A DNA stretch of 64,000 bases from Xenorhabdus nematophila ATCC 19061 (lineage in GTDB: Bacteria; Pseudomonadota; Gammaproteobacteria; Enterobacterales; Enterobacteriaceae), in assembly GCF_000252955.1 (NCBI RefSeq), contig NC_014228.1:2829232-2893231 (forward strand), in the 5' to 3' direction. The position numbers and the translations under genes were made by a program. Numbering within the stretch: the first letter of the stretch is position 1; each line of letters opens with the position of its first letter. Below the pieces are notes generated by a model. The model saw only the letters and a program-made list of their open reading frames with translations, was not told where the DNA came from and searched no databases. Positions 50,233 to 58,435 of the stretch are shown here, piece by piece.

Positions 50233-51250
50233 TTAAGCAGCCTGTTTTTCTCGCTCAGGATTCAGGGCCACTGTGCCCACCCATTGCCAGTTTCTTGTGC
50301 TGTGCGACCAGCGTTCCGGATGTATGAGCTTAGCTTGGCGATAAACGGCATCCCGGTGTTTTAAAATCATTTTGTCTTCACCTCTGTGCCGTTGGCCCGG
50401 TGTCACATAATTTATCCCACTATGACGGTGTACTTCGTTATACCAGCCGGTAACGTTATCCCCCCAGAGACGCGCTTGGGTCAGATCACTGAACCCTTCT
50501 TCCGGCCACGCCGGCACATATTTCAGCGTCCGGAACAACGATTCCGCATAGGCATTGTCATTGCTGACCCGTGGGCGGCTGTGTGAGGGAGTAATAGCCA
50601 GTTCCTGAAGTTTGATCTGCAGGGTTTGAGATTTCATCGCCGCCCCATTGTCAGCATGTAATACCAGGGGGTTATGCCCGCATTTTTCCTTCCAGACCGT
50701 GCGCTGAACCAGTTCCGCCGCGAGCTCCCCCTTCTCGGCTTCATGGACTTCATAACCCACGATTTTCCGGCTGAAAATATCGAGTATCATATACAGATAA
50801 AACCAGCGGCCTTTGACTGTTGACGGGAGCCACGTAATATCCCATGCCCAAAGCTGATTGGGGGCGGAGGCTGTCCATGTGGCCGGTTTGCCTCTTTTGT
50901 GTGCCGTCCGCTTCCGCCCTCGGTGATGAACCTCACCATGGCGTCGTAATACCCGGTAAAAGGTGGATTCACTCGCCAGATAGACACCGTTATCGGCCAA
51001 TCGTGGCACGATTTGGGAAGGGGGCAGACTGGCATATTCCGGTTGGTGACACACGGCCAATATCTGTTCTTCTTCTGAGGTTAATCGATTTGCCGGCTCA
51101 GGCCGGACAGCCTGCGGACGCTGATCTTCCGGATGCGTTTGCCAGCGCCACCCTCAACCGAGCCCCGGCATCGACCGCTTTGCGCACTGCATCCTTAATC
51201 ACCTGACGATCCTCCGTACAGGTCAGTCTTCCTCGTTGTCCATCCCGAAG
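50233..51250 (-). pseudogene. IS3-family transposase OrfB, frameshifted
   Basis: The C-terminal 275 residues are intact and hold the DDE core: LWAWDITWLPSTVKGRWFYLY (first Asp), VLHADNGAAMKSQTLQ (second Asp), NDNAYAESLFRTLKY (Glu). Upstream the same frame continues without a start codon as THPEDQRPQAVRPEPANRLT, and before that the frame changes again (AVRKAVDAGARLR). At least one frameshift therefore separates the N-terminal part from the catalytic core. Confidence 0.75.
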
Positions 51251-51359
51251 TGTGCCTGCAACGTCTTTCGCAAAACCAGTATCGCTGCCGCCTCCGCCAG
51301 CGCTTTCTCCTTACGGGTCAGTTCACGTTTCAGTTGTTTGTTTTCTTTCTGGCTTTGTT

Positions 51360-51704
51360 TTAATGCCGCCTTATCGTCACGGGCGGGCACGTGTCAGAAC
51401 GCCTGTTTCCACCGCTGAATTTGCTCAGGATAGAGCCCTTTTTACGGCAATATTCAGCCAATTCGGTGGCACTGAGTGTAGCCGTTTCAATAATGACCGC
51501 CAGTCGGGCTTCTGCGGGCCATTGTTCTGGAGTTTTGTCTGCGCCGGGCACGGGCTTTCCTTCTGCTTTTGCCTGATTACGCCAATTATACAGGGTAGCT
51601 TCCGATATGCCTTCCATCTGTGCAACTGAGGCGACAGTCATGTTGTACGGTGGCAGCAATTTAGCCAGTGCCGCCGATTTTCGTTCAGGTGAAATACGGG
51701 TCAT
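51360..51704 (-). pseudogene. IS3-family transposase OrfA, frameshifted
   Basis: About 90 residues with the helix-turn-helix MTVASVAQMEGISEATLYNW and the family block TLSATELAEYCRKKG. After KKG the expected LYPEQIQRWKQAF is found in the neighbouring frame (near 51415-51440), so one G has been lost in the AAAAAGGG run. This disables production of the OrfAB fusion transposase. Confidence 0.75.
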
Positions 51705-51751
51705 TTTTTTCTCTATCAGTGTTGTTAATGGGGGGACAACTATGCTGACAG

Positions 51752-52165
51752 AGAGGGATAGCGTACTGTCAGTGGAAACTCAACCTTAGAATCACAGGGT
51801 GTGTATTTGAGGGGAAACGCCTGGGATGGGTATCATACTTCTCGCAAATATCCACAACGGCCCAACTTCGCTCCGTTAATCATACCGTAAGTCATCTTAT
51901 CCGCCGATTCAGTCTTTCATCTGAAATAAAACAAAAATCTTTGATAAAAACATTCTATGAACTTCGTCGTGGAACTGCGGACACATTTAAATACATACCT
52001 AACTTTGACAACCTAGATATATCTCAGAAGCGAGAACTTGTTTCAATGTGGATAGGTAAAGATAAGGCAAAAATGTTAAGCAATAGTGAAATAGAGCGAA
52101 AGTTTAAATTTAAAATAGCCAATTCCGCAAAAGAACTTGAAGAAGATATTTCAGGAATATCATAA
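51752..52165 (+). pseudogene. Unknown coding fragment cut by the IS3 element
   Basis: The frame ending at 52165 stays open back to the edge of the IS3 element, about 137 codons, too long for chance in this AT-rich DNA. The C-terminal part reads LSSEIKQKSLIKTFYELRRG, then FKYIPNFDNLDISQKRELVS, then KMLSNSEIERKFKFKIANSA. I do not recognise the family; no membrane segment or known motif is visible. It is probably the 3' end of a larger gene truncated by the insertion. An internal start (TTG at 51941) would give a 74-residue protein. Confidence 0.4.
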
Positions 52166-52257
52166 AAACAAGCAAACACCACAGGAAAATTGCGATATAG
52201 AAGAAACTAACCATCGTAATTCTGAATATCCACTGCTTTGTTAGTCATCCTTTTAGT

Positions 52258-53366
52258 TATTAATACGGTGTATAAACACAAATAGATCATGCATCATACT
52301 GACATGAAGAAAGATACTCGACAACTCTCACCTGAGATACAGCAATATAACCGACAACTCGTGATACGGATGTATCAGGAAGGCGTTTCACGGCAAACGA
52401 TTGCTGCCGCTTTAGGCATTAACTACAACACGATTTGTATTTGGGTCAGAGCCTGGCAAAAAAGGGGCGATGAGGCCCTGGTGCAAGGTCAACGTGGTCG
52501 CCGCATCATGGAAAAACGCCTATTGACCCCCATTGAGGAAGAAAAACTTCAGCAACTCCTGTGTGATAAATCGCCGCCACAAATGCAACTGCCTTTTGCG
52601 CTCTGGGGACGTCGGGCCATTCAAGCCGTCATCTGGCAGATGTGGCGGATTAACGTGGCAGAAAGAACCCTGACCGACGACCTGAAACACTGGGGATTTA
52701 CACCGCAAAAACCGTTAAAAAGGGCCTATGAACAAACCCCAAAGCGGTTGAACAGTGGCAGAAGGAAACCTATCCCGTTATTAAGAAAAAAGCGGCGGAA
52801 GAAGGGGCTGAAATTTGGTGGGGGGATGAAACCGGGATAAAGAATACGTGTCAACACGGTCGTGGCTTTGCCCCCAAAGGACAGACGCCTGTCGTCGATG
52901 TCAGTGCGAAACGCTTTTCACTCAATATGATAGCTGCCATCCACAATCGGGGCAGTGTGAGATTTATGTTGTACAGGGAAACGATGACCGCCCGAAAATT
53001 GCTCCACTTTTTCCAACGATTGATAAAAGAAGCCGGTCGCAAGGTCTATTTAATTCTGGATAACTTACGGGTGCATCATGCCAAAATAGTGACAAGTTGG
53101 TTGGAAAAGCATCAGGACCGGATTGCGGTGTTTTATTTACGGCGTATTCACCGGAATTGAATCCCGATGAGAATCTCAATGGTGACCTAAAAAGTGCCCT
53201 TCGTCATTCTTCACCGGCAAGAAGTCAGCAGGAATGAGCCGGAAAGGTCAAAAGCCATCTGAGGAAGCTCCAGAGAAGAAAGGCGCATGTTGCCCGTTTT
53301 TTCCACCATCCTAAAATTCGTTATGCAGCATGATAAAAATATAGATATTTAAACACCGTATTAATA
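52258..53366 (+). mobile_element. Second IS630-family element, degenerate
   Basis: About 1.1 kb with inverted repeats TATTAATACGGTGT (52258-52271) and ACACCGTATTAATA (53353-53366), opening with TA as expected for IS630. It contains one transposase gene with three defects. It differs from the IS630 element at 46.7 kb in both ends and protein. Confidence 0.85.
52289..53333 (+). pseudogene. IS630-family transposase with two frameshifts and a stop
   Basis: The first 150 residues include the helix-turn-helix (QEGVSRQTIAAALGINYNTICIWVRAW). Near 52740 the frame shifts; the continuation AVEQWQKETYPVIKKKAAEE leads to EIWWGDETGIKN (first Asp) and VYLILDNLRVHHAKIV (second Asp). Near 53140 a second shift, loss of one C, separates this from AYSPELNPDENLNGDLK (Glu). 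A TGA at about 53236 interrupts the last block before AGKVKSHLRKLQRRKAHVAR. No functional enzyme can result. Confidence 0.85.
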
Positions 53367-53489
53367 GCTACTCTGCAACTTGGACATTGATGGCCACAGG
53401 GAACTTCCGCTCCTTACTCTTAACCGACAGTCAGATGTATCTGTGCTCTGCCATAGGACACCATCAGGTTAAGTCGCAGCTAATACACA

Positions 53490-53915
53490 TTAAGAGTTCG
53501 GCTCCCACGGATTGAGGATTGTAACACCTGTCGGCTGAAAATCGGCTACGTTACGCGTGACTACCGCCATTCCATGCACAAGCGCTGTCGCTGCAATCAG
53601 TGCATCACGCTCGCTGGCGCGGTCAGGAACATGCAACCGTGCGCAGCGTTGTGCCACGGCGGTATCAACAGGTAACGTGCGTTCAGTGAATTCCGGCAGG
53701 ACATGTTGTTCCAGCCACGCCCGCAACAGGGTTCCTTGCGTAGCATCCTTACGTTCAATCAACAGAATGCCAAGCTCTAATTCCATTATGGTAATGGCGG
53801 AAACAAAGAGATCGGCTGCATCGACACTTTCAGCCCATTTTGCCACGTTTGGATCGGCCTTCCCGGCCCGAATTTTTCGCAGTTCGGACACGACGTTGGT
53901 ATCGAGTACGTACAT
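53490..53915 (-). CDS. vapC: VapC-type PIN-domain toxin
   Basis: A 141-residue PIN-domain ribonuclease. Acidic active-site residues are in MYVLDTNVVSELRK (Asp5), ITIMELELGILL (Glu), RASERDALIAATALVHG (Asp) and VTRNVADFQPTGV (Asp). The pattern is that of the VapC/FitB group, which cut tRNAs or rRNA loops. It overlaps the antitoxin gene by one base (TAATG). GC content is higher than in neighbouring genes, so it was probably acquired separately. All key residues are present. Confidence 0.9.
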   Translation of the reverse strand: MYVLDTNVVSELRKIRAGKADPNVAKWAESVDAADLFVSAITIMELELGILLIERKDATQGTLLRAWLEQHVLPEFTERTLPVDTAVAQRCARLHVPDRASERDALIAATALVHGMAVVTRNVADFQPTGVTILNPWEPNS

Positions 53916-54169
53916 TATGAAAAATCCGCTGGGCGGGTTTCGATAGTCACGCGCTGTGGCTCAAACTCAATATCCGCAACACCCGGCATTGCCAGCGAAT
54001 CAGCAATATTGCGATGCTGTTTGGTCAGCAGCCGGTATTCCTCGATGCTCAATAACACATGAGCAGGCTTGCCGCGATCGGTGATAAAGACGGGGCCGTT
54101 TTTGGTCGCTTTCTTCGCGCGGGTAACATCCTGGTTGAGCTCCCGACTGGATAGGGTTGTGATGGTCAT
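53915..54169 (-). CDS. vapB: Phd/YefM-family antitoxin of the VapC pair
   Basis: An 84-residue antitoxin. The N-terminal Phd/YefM DNA-binding region reads SSRELNQDVTRAKKATKNGPVFITDRGKPAHVLLSIEEYRLL; the C-terminal part (EFEPQRVTIETRPADFS) should wrap around and block the toxin. A very good AGGAGGTG ribosome-binding site precedes it, stronger than that of the toxin, in keeping with the need for antitoxin excess. It heads the two-gene operon and probably represses it. Confidence 0.88.
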   Translation of the reverse strand: MTITTLSSRELNQDVTRAKKATKNGPVFITDRGKPAHVLLSIEEYRLLTKQHRNIADSLAMPGVADIEFEPQRVTIETRPADFS

Positions 54170-54309
54170 GGCTACACCTCCTGTTTGAATTCACAATATA
54201 GGAACATTACTACAATACGAATAATAGTGCAAATTTTGCTCGATTTCTTGCGAGTCGCTTTGCAAAGGCAATTTTTATCAGTGGTATGTTATTTGGACGG
54301 GGAATAGAG

Positions 54310-54393
54310 TGGGCGGTGAAAATATCGACGCGGCTTTACCGTGCTGTAACACGATAAAACCGCTAACCACAACAACTAATTAAGGTAGTTATT
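54310..54393 (+). promoter_or_regulatory. Conserved symE leader (possible SymR antisense site), copy 1
   Basis: This leader ends in ACCGCTAACCACAACAACT at about 54359-54377, followed by the symE start. The same block stands before the second symE (62798-62818), and both have GACGCGG about 45 bases earlier. In E. coli the symE leader is covered by the antisense RNA SymR. No SymR promoter was identified by eye on the minus strand. Confidence 0.5.
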
Positions 54394-54723
54394 ATGGCTG
54401 ACACGCATTCTACTGCAGGCCTCTGCATTTACAAAATTTCCCAACCCGAACGTTATCAGAAAGTGGTTTACCGCCCCAAGGGGCTTAACCGCACGACTCC
54501 GGCCATCAACTTAAGCGGGAAATGGTTGCTGGAAGCGGGATTTTCCATTAATGATCCATTAAAAATCAGAGTGATGCCGGGCTGCCTGATCATCACCAGC
54601 CAAAATTTCTATGAACTGTGGCACTGTTTAAAAAGCCTGAATGAAGGTGAATGGAATGATATCGCGGTGGCGCACTGGTTGCGGCAATTTCCCGGAAAAT
54701 TAACGAAAAAGTTGCTGGGATAA
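54394..54723 (+). CDS. symE: SymE-family type I toxin
   Basis: A 109-residue protein with the SymE/AbrB-like fold: YQKVVYRPKGLNRTTPAINLSGKWLLEAGFSINDPLKIRVMPGCLIIT. SymE was first described as an SOS-induced RNA-cleaving toxin in E. coli and later as a nucleoid-compacting DNA-binding protein; it is controlled by antisense SymR. The C-terminal 40 residues (NEGEWNDIAVAHWLRQFPGK) are longer than the minimal domain. It shares its leader sequence with the symE at 62835. A short hairpin (54736-54756) follows. Confidence 0.82.
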   Translation: MADTHSTAGLCIYKISQPERYQKVVYRPKGLNRTTPAINLSGKWLLEAGFSINDPLKIRVMPGCLIITSQNFYELWHCLKSLNEGEWNDIAVAHWLRQFPGKLTKKLLG

Positions 54724-54863
54724 ACGCATAATGCTCTGTTTTATCAATTAAAACAGTATATTGAATGTGCCTGCGTGAACGGTGCTTTGCACTTAAATGG
54801 CAAAATTTTTCTTTTGTGAAGCGACTCACATTTTATTTGACTGATTAAACAAAGAAGGAACCG

Positions 54864-55202
54864 ATGAAACTTCATTTTTCTACTGATAATGCCGCATTGC
54901 CGGAATGTGTCTTAAGCGGTGAAGATATGCAACAGATGGGGTTTACGCCGAATACCTTGTTTCATATCCAGCAATATAACAACGGGTTGATGCTAACACT
55001 GGTTGAGCCTGATCAGATTCCTCTGCCTCAGACGGCGGAAAATGATCCCTATCAGGGCATTGATTGGGTGCGTGATAACGGTGAACTCTATCTGGCGGGC
55101 GACTGGTTAACGGAAACCGGTTTGTTGGATAAACCCGTTCAAATTGCTTTTGGCTACGGCAAAATTATGTTGTTGACTGAAGCTGATTTTAGACCCGTCT
55201 GA
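54864..55202 (+). CDS. Two-lobed SymE-like protein
   Basis: A 112-residue protein that seems to contain two SymE/AbrB-like half-domains: ALPECVLSGEDMQQMGFTPN with FHIQQYNNGLMLTL (about residues 8-47), and GELYLAGDWLTETGLLDKPVQIAFGYGKIMLLTE (about 73-106). Each has the pattern L-x-G-x-W/M-(acidic)-x-G-(hydrophobic) followed by I/V-x-(aromatic) and a G-(K/L)-I/L-M-L strand. The start lies behind AAGGAACCG. It lacks the conserved symE leader. It could be a diverged toxin, or a partner that co-folds with SymE; that is inference. Confidence 0.55.
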   Translation: MKLHFSTDNAALPECVLSGEDMQQMGFTPNTLFHIQQYNNGLMLTLVEPDQIPLPQTAENDPYQGIDWVRDNGELYLAGDWLTETGLLDKPVQIAFGYGKIMLLTEADFRPV

Positions 55203-55235
55203 GCTGTGTAATACGTTTTTATTGCTAATCGCGTT

Positions 55236-55279
55236 GGTGTGTTGACTGTAGTTGACACACCGTGTGATTTACATACAAT
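55236..55279 (+). promoter_or_regulatory. Promoter and operator of the higBA-like pair
   Basis: GGTGTGT (55236-55242) and ACACACC (55255-55261) form an inverted repeat that overlaps a -35 TTGACA (55252-55257); a -10 TACAAT lies at 55274-55279 with a 16-base spacer. A repressor bound to the repeat would block the promoter, as expected for an autoregulated toxin-antitoxin operon. Confidence 0.65.
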
Positions 55280-55304
55280 AATGATATTCTCTTCAGGAGG
55301 GAGC

Positions 55305-55592
55305 ATGATAACCATTGAAAGGACACAAAATTTTGAAAAATGGTTAAAATCCTTAAAAGACCGAATAGCAAAAGCCAAAATCTTAATCAGAGTTGAAAGA
55401 ATGGGAGAGGGCAATTTTGGTGATGTTGAATCGGTGGGAGGTGGAGTTTCGGAACTCAGAATACATTACGGGCAAGGCTATCGTGTCTACTTTACTAACA
55501 AAAATAATGAAATCATATTATTACTCTGTGGCGGGGATAAAAGCAGCCAGCAGGCAGATATAAAGAAAGCCAAACAACTCGCGAAAGAATGA
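55305..55592 (+). CDS. RelE/HigB-type toxin (addiction-module killer protein)
   Basis: A 95-residue protein of the HI1419/HigB-like branch of the RelE superfamily: IERTQNFEKWLKSLKDRIAKAKILIRVERMGEGNFGD, then GVSELRIHYGQGYRVYFT and LLLCGGDKSSQQADIKKAKQLA. Members are ribosome-linked mRNA interferases. I placed the start at 55305 behind AGGAGG; a longer frame from 55239 would run through the operator. The antitoxin follows 10 bases later. Toxin-first order is usual for this type. Confidence 0.88.
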   Translation: MITIERTQNFEKWLKSLKDRIAKAKILIRVERMGEGNFGDVESVGGGVSELRIHYGQGYRVYFTNKNNEIILLLCGGDKSSQQADIKKAKQLAKE

Positions 55593-55602
55593 GGATTTTA
55601 AA

Positions 55603-55887
55603 ATGAAATCAGCACCAAAAAAATTTGATGTTGTGGAGTTTTTAGAAACAGAAGAAGATATTCAGGCATACTTAAATGCCGCTATCGAAGAAAACGATAC
55701 AAAATATTTATTTAAAGCATTAGGTAATATCGCCAGAAGAAAAAATATCAGCCAACTCTCGAAAGAATCAGGAATAAGCCGAGAAGGGATATATAAGGCG
55801 TTATCCGGTGAAGGCAATCCATCGTTTAATACGGTATACAAAATATCGAAAGCACTGGGTTTGAAACTGCATTTTACGGGGGCTTAA
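55603..55887 (+). CDS. HTH antitoxin of the RelE/HigB-type toxin
   Basis: A 94-residue protein of the HI1420/HigA-like group: an N-terminal toxin-binding part (FDVVEFLETEEDIQAYLNAAIEENDTKYLFKALGNIARRK) and an XRE-type helix-turn-helix (NISQLSKESGISREGIYKALSGEGNPSF). It neutralises the upstream toxin and, with it, should bind the inverted repeat at 55236-55261. A hairpin terminator follows 33 bases past the stop. Confidence 0.88.
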   Translation: MKSAPKKFDVVEFLETEEDIQAYLNAAIEENDTKYLFKALGNIARRKNISQLSKESGISREGIYKALSGEGNPSFNTVYKISKALGLKLHFTGA

Positions 55888-55919
55888 ATTCGTTTTTCAA
55901 CATAAATCAGTTCGCTATT

Positions 55920-55950
55920 GATAAATTACATCATGAAGATGTAATTTATC
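55920..55950. terminator. Terminator after the higBA-like pair
   Basis: GATAAATTACATC (55920-55932) pairs perfectly with GATGTAATTTATC (55938-55950) around a 5-base loop; TTTCTTTT follows on the plus strand. It lies between convergent genes. Confidence 0.8.
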
Positions 55951-55969
55951 TTTCTTTTAACAAGGTCAT

Positions 55970-56353
55970 TCAATAAACAAACCGCGAAGTCCGATTGTTG
56001 TTTTCCTCCTCCATCAACTCTTTCATAATTGAACAGAAACTGAGGTTTTCGGGAACATAGACAATGCTATTGTATTCATTCGGTTTTAACTCCATTGAAA
56101 ACATGTCCTGACCATTTTCCAATAACCGTAGTTTATCCAGTTTTTCAAGTTGAAAAAGAAGCAAATCATCGGCTGTTTTGGTGATCATCTTTTCCACACA
56201 GGATTTTCCTTTGGCTGATCCCGTATAATAAAGTTCACGTATCGGTTTATATTTTTCGGGGAAATCATCACTCAACGGACCCAGTAAATAGCTGCGCGTC
56301 TCTTCTCTTTTTTTGACCATCTTGTCATAAATATATTGATATGCCGTTATCAT
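55970..56353 (-). CDS. Hypothetical protein
   Basis: A 127-residue soluble protein with no signal peptide and no recognised domain. The N-terminal part is rich in charged residues (YDKMVKKREETRSYLLGP) and the middle is helical and Leu-rich (DDLLLFQLEKLDKLRLLENGQ). It is the last of three minus-strand small genes behind the Rhs tip, so it may be an orphan immunity or antitoxin-like protein. The ribosome-binding site (AGGT) is weak. Function unknown. Confidence 0.5.
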   Translation of the reverse strand: MITAYQYIYDKMVKKREETRSYLLGPLSDDFPEKYKPIRELYYTGSAKGKSCVEKMITKTADDLLLFQLEKLDKLRLLENGQDMFSMELKPNEYNSIVYVPENLSFCSIMKELMEEENNNRTSRFVY

Positions 56354-56473
56354 GTTATACCTATTTTGATTTTTGAAGTGCGATTATCATTTTTATGGCT
56401 ATGGTACTGACTGTTAGTACCCGGGGTATAACAATAAGTTGGGGAAGATCACAAGGATTTTTTCGAGTTTGTG

Positions 56474-56719
56474 TTAACAGTAGTGAAAATAAATGTCACT
56501 AATTAATTTTCCATCGTCTTGTGTAACTGATTTTACTCCAAACTTATTAAAGTCTGTCAATATTCCTTTTACTGGAATATTTTCTTGTTGAATATAAATG
56601 TATAGCTCTTTTTTTCTTTCATTATCTGGTATGTACTTATCTACCAAATATGTAAGGTTTTTTCTCAGTTCTTTCACTGTCATTATCTTTAATTCTTTAT
56701 CTGTCATATGGTTAATCAA
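56474..56719 (-). CDS. Small hypothetical protein, possible orphan immunity protein
   Basis: An 81-residue soluble protein. It contains a charged helix (MTDKELKIMTVKELRKNLTYLVDKYIPDNERKKELYIYI) and a short C-terminal strand region (DDGKLISDIYFHY). The true start may be the second Met (MTDKEL, residue 5). I do not recognise the family. Just past its stop is a degenerate copy (56441-56465) of the hairpin terminator that follows the Rhs immunity candidate, which suggests that it came as a similar toxin-immunity cassette that lost its toxin. Confidence 0.5.
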   Translation of the reverse strand: MINHMTDKELKIMTVKELRKNLTYLVDKYIPDNERKKELYIYIQQENIPVKGILTDFNKFGVKSVTQDDGKLISDIYFHYC

Positions 56720-56849
56720 TAAATAATAGTTATCCTCGACAACTACGACACTTGCACGATCACAATACGAACGCTAACAAGCCTAGTTCAGGATGTGTGT
56801 ACTACATTAGAGACTACAAAAACCGCTAAGTTTAGGGAGCGAACAACCT

Positions 56850-56886
56850 TTAAAAAGAAGCCGGAAGATCACTGAGATCTTTCCGG
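56850..56886 (-). terminator. Terminator of the Rhs tip/immunity pair
   Basis: CCGGAAGATC (56861-56870) pairs with GATCTTTCCGG (56876-56886) with one bulge, followed on the minus strand by CTTCTTTTTA. A near-identical hairpin occurs at 63191-63218 behind the NADAR gene. Confidence 0.75.
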
Positions 56887-56893
56887 TTCTGTA

Positions 56894-57208
56894 TTAATTA
56901 AACGTATCATTGATATCGTTTTTTATTTTATCTAATGCTTCATTGGCTTTAAGTCGTTCATTAAAATCATCCCGCCAAATGAAGTATTCAGAAAAACCAC
57001 CATAACCTCCGAACATAGATCCATATGCACGGCGAGCATCTTCAATAGCAGATTGTGCATCGTTTGTACCCCCATATGTTGGGGGCGTCAGCAGTGTAAT
57101 AACGTTCTCAATACCCTTTATCCAATTTCCTCCACCATTAACACGCATAATTTCCCATAGTGAAAGGAAAAGGGTTCTTAACTTTTTTGATTGTTCAATA
57201 GAGTCCAT
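56894..57208 (-). CDS. Probable immunity protein of the Rhs toxin tip
   Basis: A 104-residue soluble, helical protein (SKKLRTLFLSLWEIMRVNGG at the N-terminus, NERLKANEALDKIKNDIND at the C-terminus). It begins 3 bases after the stop codon of the Rhs toxin tip on the same strand, the standard place of the cognate immunity gene in Rhs and CDI loci. Its family is not recognised. A terminator directly follows, so toxin and immunity form a closed unit. Confidence 0.7.
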   Translation of the reverse strand: MDSIEQSKKLRTLFLSLWEIMRVNGGGNWIKGIENVITLLTPPTYGGTNDAQSAIEDARRAYGSMFGGYGGFSEYFIWRDDFNERLKANEALDKIKNDINDTFN

Positions 57209-57211
57209 ACA

Positions 57212-57856
57212 TTACCTCAAAGGCCAATCTTCTAATACCTTGACGCCATCTATTTTCCAAGGTTCTTTTACAAAAATTTGCATTTTATCTTGCCCTCCTA
57301 AATATACGCCACCTTGATATCCTACTGGACCTTCAAAAATAGTAGTGCCCTTAGGAATTTTCACCTTATATACAGCATTTATCGGTGACTTACCTGTTAA
57401 TTCTCCAGCTTCATTGAACCATTGAGGTTTAACTGCTGTATCTATTCTCACATGAGCAACAGAAGTTGGTGGTGATGTGGTAAACCATTGTCCCAAACCA
57501 TTTTGCCCCCCTCCACCATTTCCTCCTCGAAAAAGAATAAGGTCTTCGTCTAATACCCTAGAATTATATTTACCACCAGCAAAATTACCTGCGGGAGCCC
57601 AACGAATATTATTTGGATGGTCACCCAATGGGCCAGGATTATTGACCATATCAAATTCGTAGCCACTAGAGGTAGCACTTAGTCCGAACGGGTCAATCCA
57701 ATTAGTTGGATTTTTGACATAGGAATAGGGCTTCACTCCACCCGACAGTCCAATGGGGTCAGGACTGAGATACTGTCCGGTCTCCGGCGAGTAATAGCGA
57801 TAGCGATTATAGTAAAGCCCGGATTCTTCATCAAAGTATTGCCCGCAGAAGGGGCA
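57212..57856 (-). pseudogene. Rhs-family C-terminal fragment with toxin tip (orphan rhs-CT)
   Basis: A frame of 214 codons without its own start. It opens with the last repeats of an Rhs core ([35 protein letters not shown]) and the hallmark junction [11 protein letters not shown], after which the variable toxin begins. The toxin part (about 155 residues) has [20 protein letters not shown], then [13 protein letters not shown], and later [21 protein letters not shown]. The R ... F-T-T-S ... pattern resembles ADP-ribosyltransferase-like folds, but this is a weak inference. Upstream the frame is closed by a TGA at 57857-57859, so the large Rhs shell is missing. It can only be useful as a donor for recombination onto an intact rhs gene. 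Confidence 0.75.
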
Positions 57857-57936
57857 TCATCCCCGACGCCATCATACCCGTAAGACGATGCCAGCCCGTG
57901 CAGGGCAAGGCTTTCAGAATAGCAGATTACGCCCAT

Positions 57937-58330
57937 TTAGCCCTGTCATTTTTTTGACCCCGACGTGCACTTTTGGATTGTTTTTCATCGGCAACGGGCG
58001 AACGTCGCCCGGCTTGCCGGGCGGCGGGCGGCCGTTCTGCGGGTGCGGGCGGCATAGAGCCTGCAAGCGACGCTCTGGTGCACGGCAGCCTCAGAAGGGG
58101 CACGGCTTTGCATGACCGCGTCAGGCCAGGGAAGCCCCCTGCGGGGGCTGCACGGGGCGGGGGAGGTAAAAGCGGAGGCCGTCAGGCCGACCTGCCTTCA
58201 GGGTTGTTGGCCTGACGTGGCAAGGCCGCTAAAGAAGAACACGGGTTTTTGGCCGGGATTGACGGAGCCGGTCAGAGCAGAAGGCGCAGCCTTGTGCGGC
58301 GGCACCCTGACGAGGCCAACCAGCGGGGGC
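57937..58330. other. GC-rich, hairpin-rich region, probably non-coding
   Basis: About 400 bases far richer in GC than the genome average. Perfect short hairpins include CGCCCGG-CTTG-CCGGGCG near 58006 and AGCCCC-CTGCG-GGGGCT near 58133. CGTCAGGCC occurs twice directly (58119, 58180) and once inverted (GGCCTGACG, 58209). Long frames are open on the plus strand, but they run antisense through the integrase and have no binding site, so I do not call them genes. Confidence 0.5.
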
Positions 58331-58332
58331 GC

Positions 58333-58358
58333 CAGACATAATGTGTATTATACGCTGC
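58333..58358 (+). other. dif-like Xer site A
   Basis: The core CATAATGTGTATTAT (58337-58351) differs from the core of E. coli dif (CATAATGTATATTAT) at one base, with half-sites split by a 6-base spacer TGTGTA. The outer arms do not match the chromosomal dif. It lies 210 bases past the stop of a tyrosine recombinase gene. Confidence 0.5.
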
Positions 58359-58403
58359 GAACCGCTCTTCGAAGATGGGGATCAACGACGCGGCCGCCCG
58401 GTG

Positions 58404-58435
58404 AGTGGCGTATAATGCCCCACATTATGTTGAGT
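58404..58435 (+). other. dif-like Xer site B
   Basis: GCGTATAATGCCCCACATTATGTTGAG-type site (core 58408-58429): a GTATAA half-site and a TTATGTTGAGT half-site close to the XerD arm of dif (9 of 11). The spacer is about 9 bases, longer than usual. It faces the opposite way to site A, 55 bases away. Confidence 0.4.

Larger units (their letters stand above)
50207..51750 (-). mobile_element. IS3-family element, degenerate
   Basis: About 1.54 kb with inverted ends TGTCAACATAGTTGGCACCC (from 50207) and the counterpart of TGTCAGCATAGTTGTCCCCC at the right end (to 51750). It holds orfA and orfB, both frameshifted. The flanking bases (GTAAT left, GAGAG right) do not repeat, so target duplication is absent; a deletion or rearrangement next to the element is likely. 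Confidence 0.8.

Noticed and set aside
56413..56430. Short palindrome near GTACTGACTGTTAGTAC as an operator
   Set aside because: Only a 5-bp arm, within AT-rich DNA, with no gene start suitably placed.
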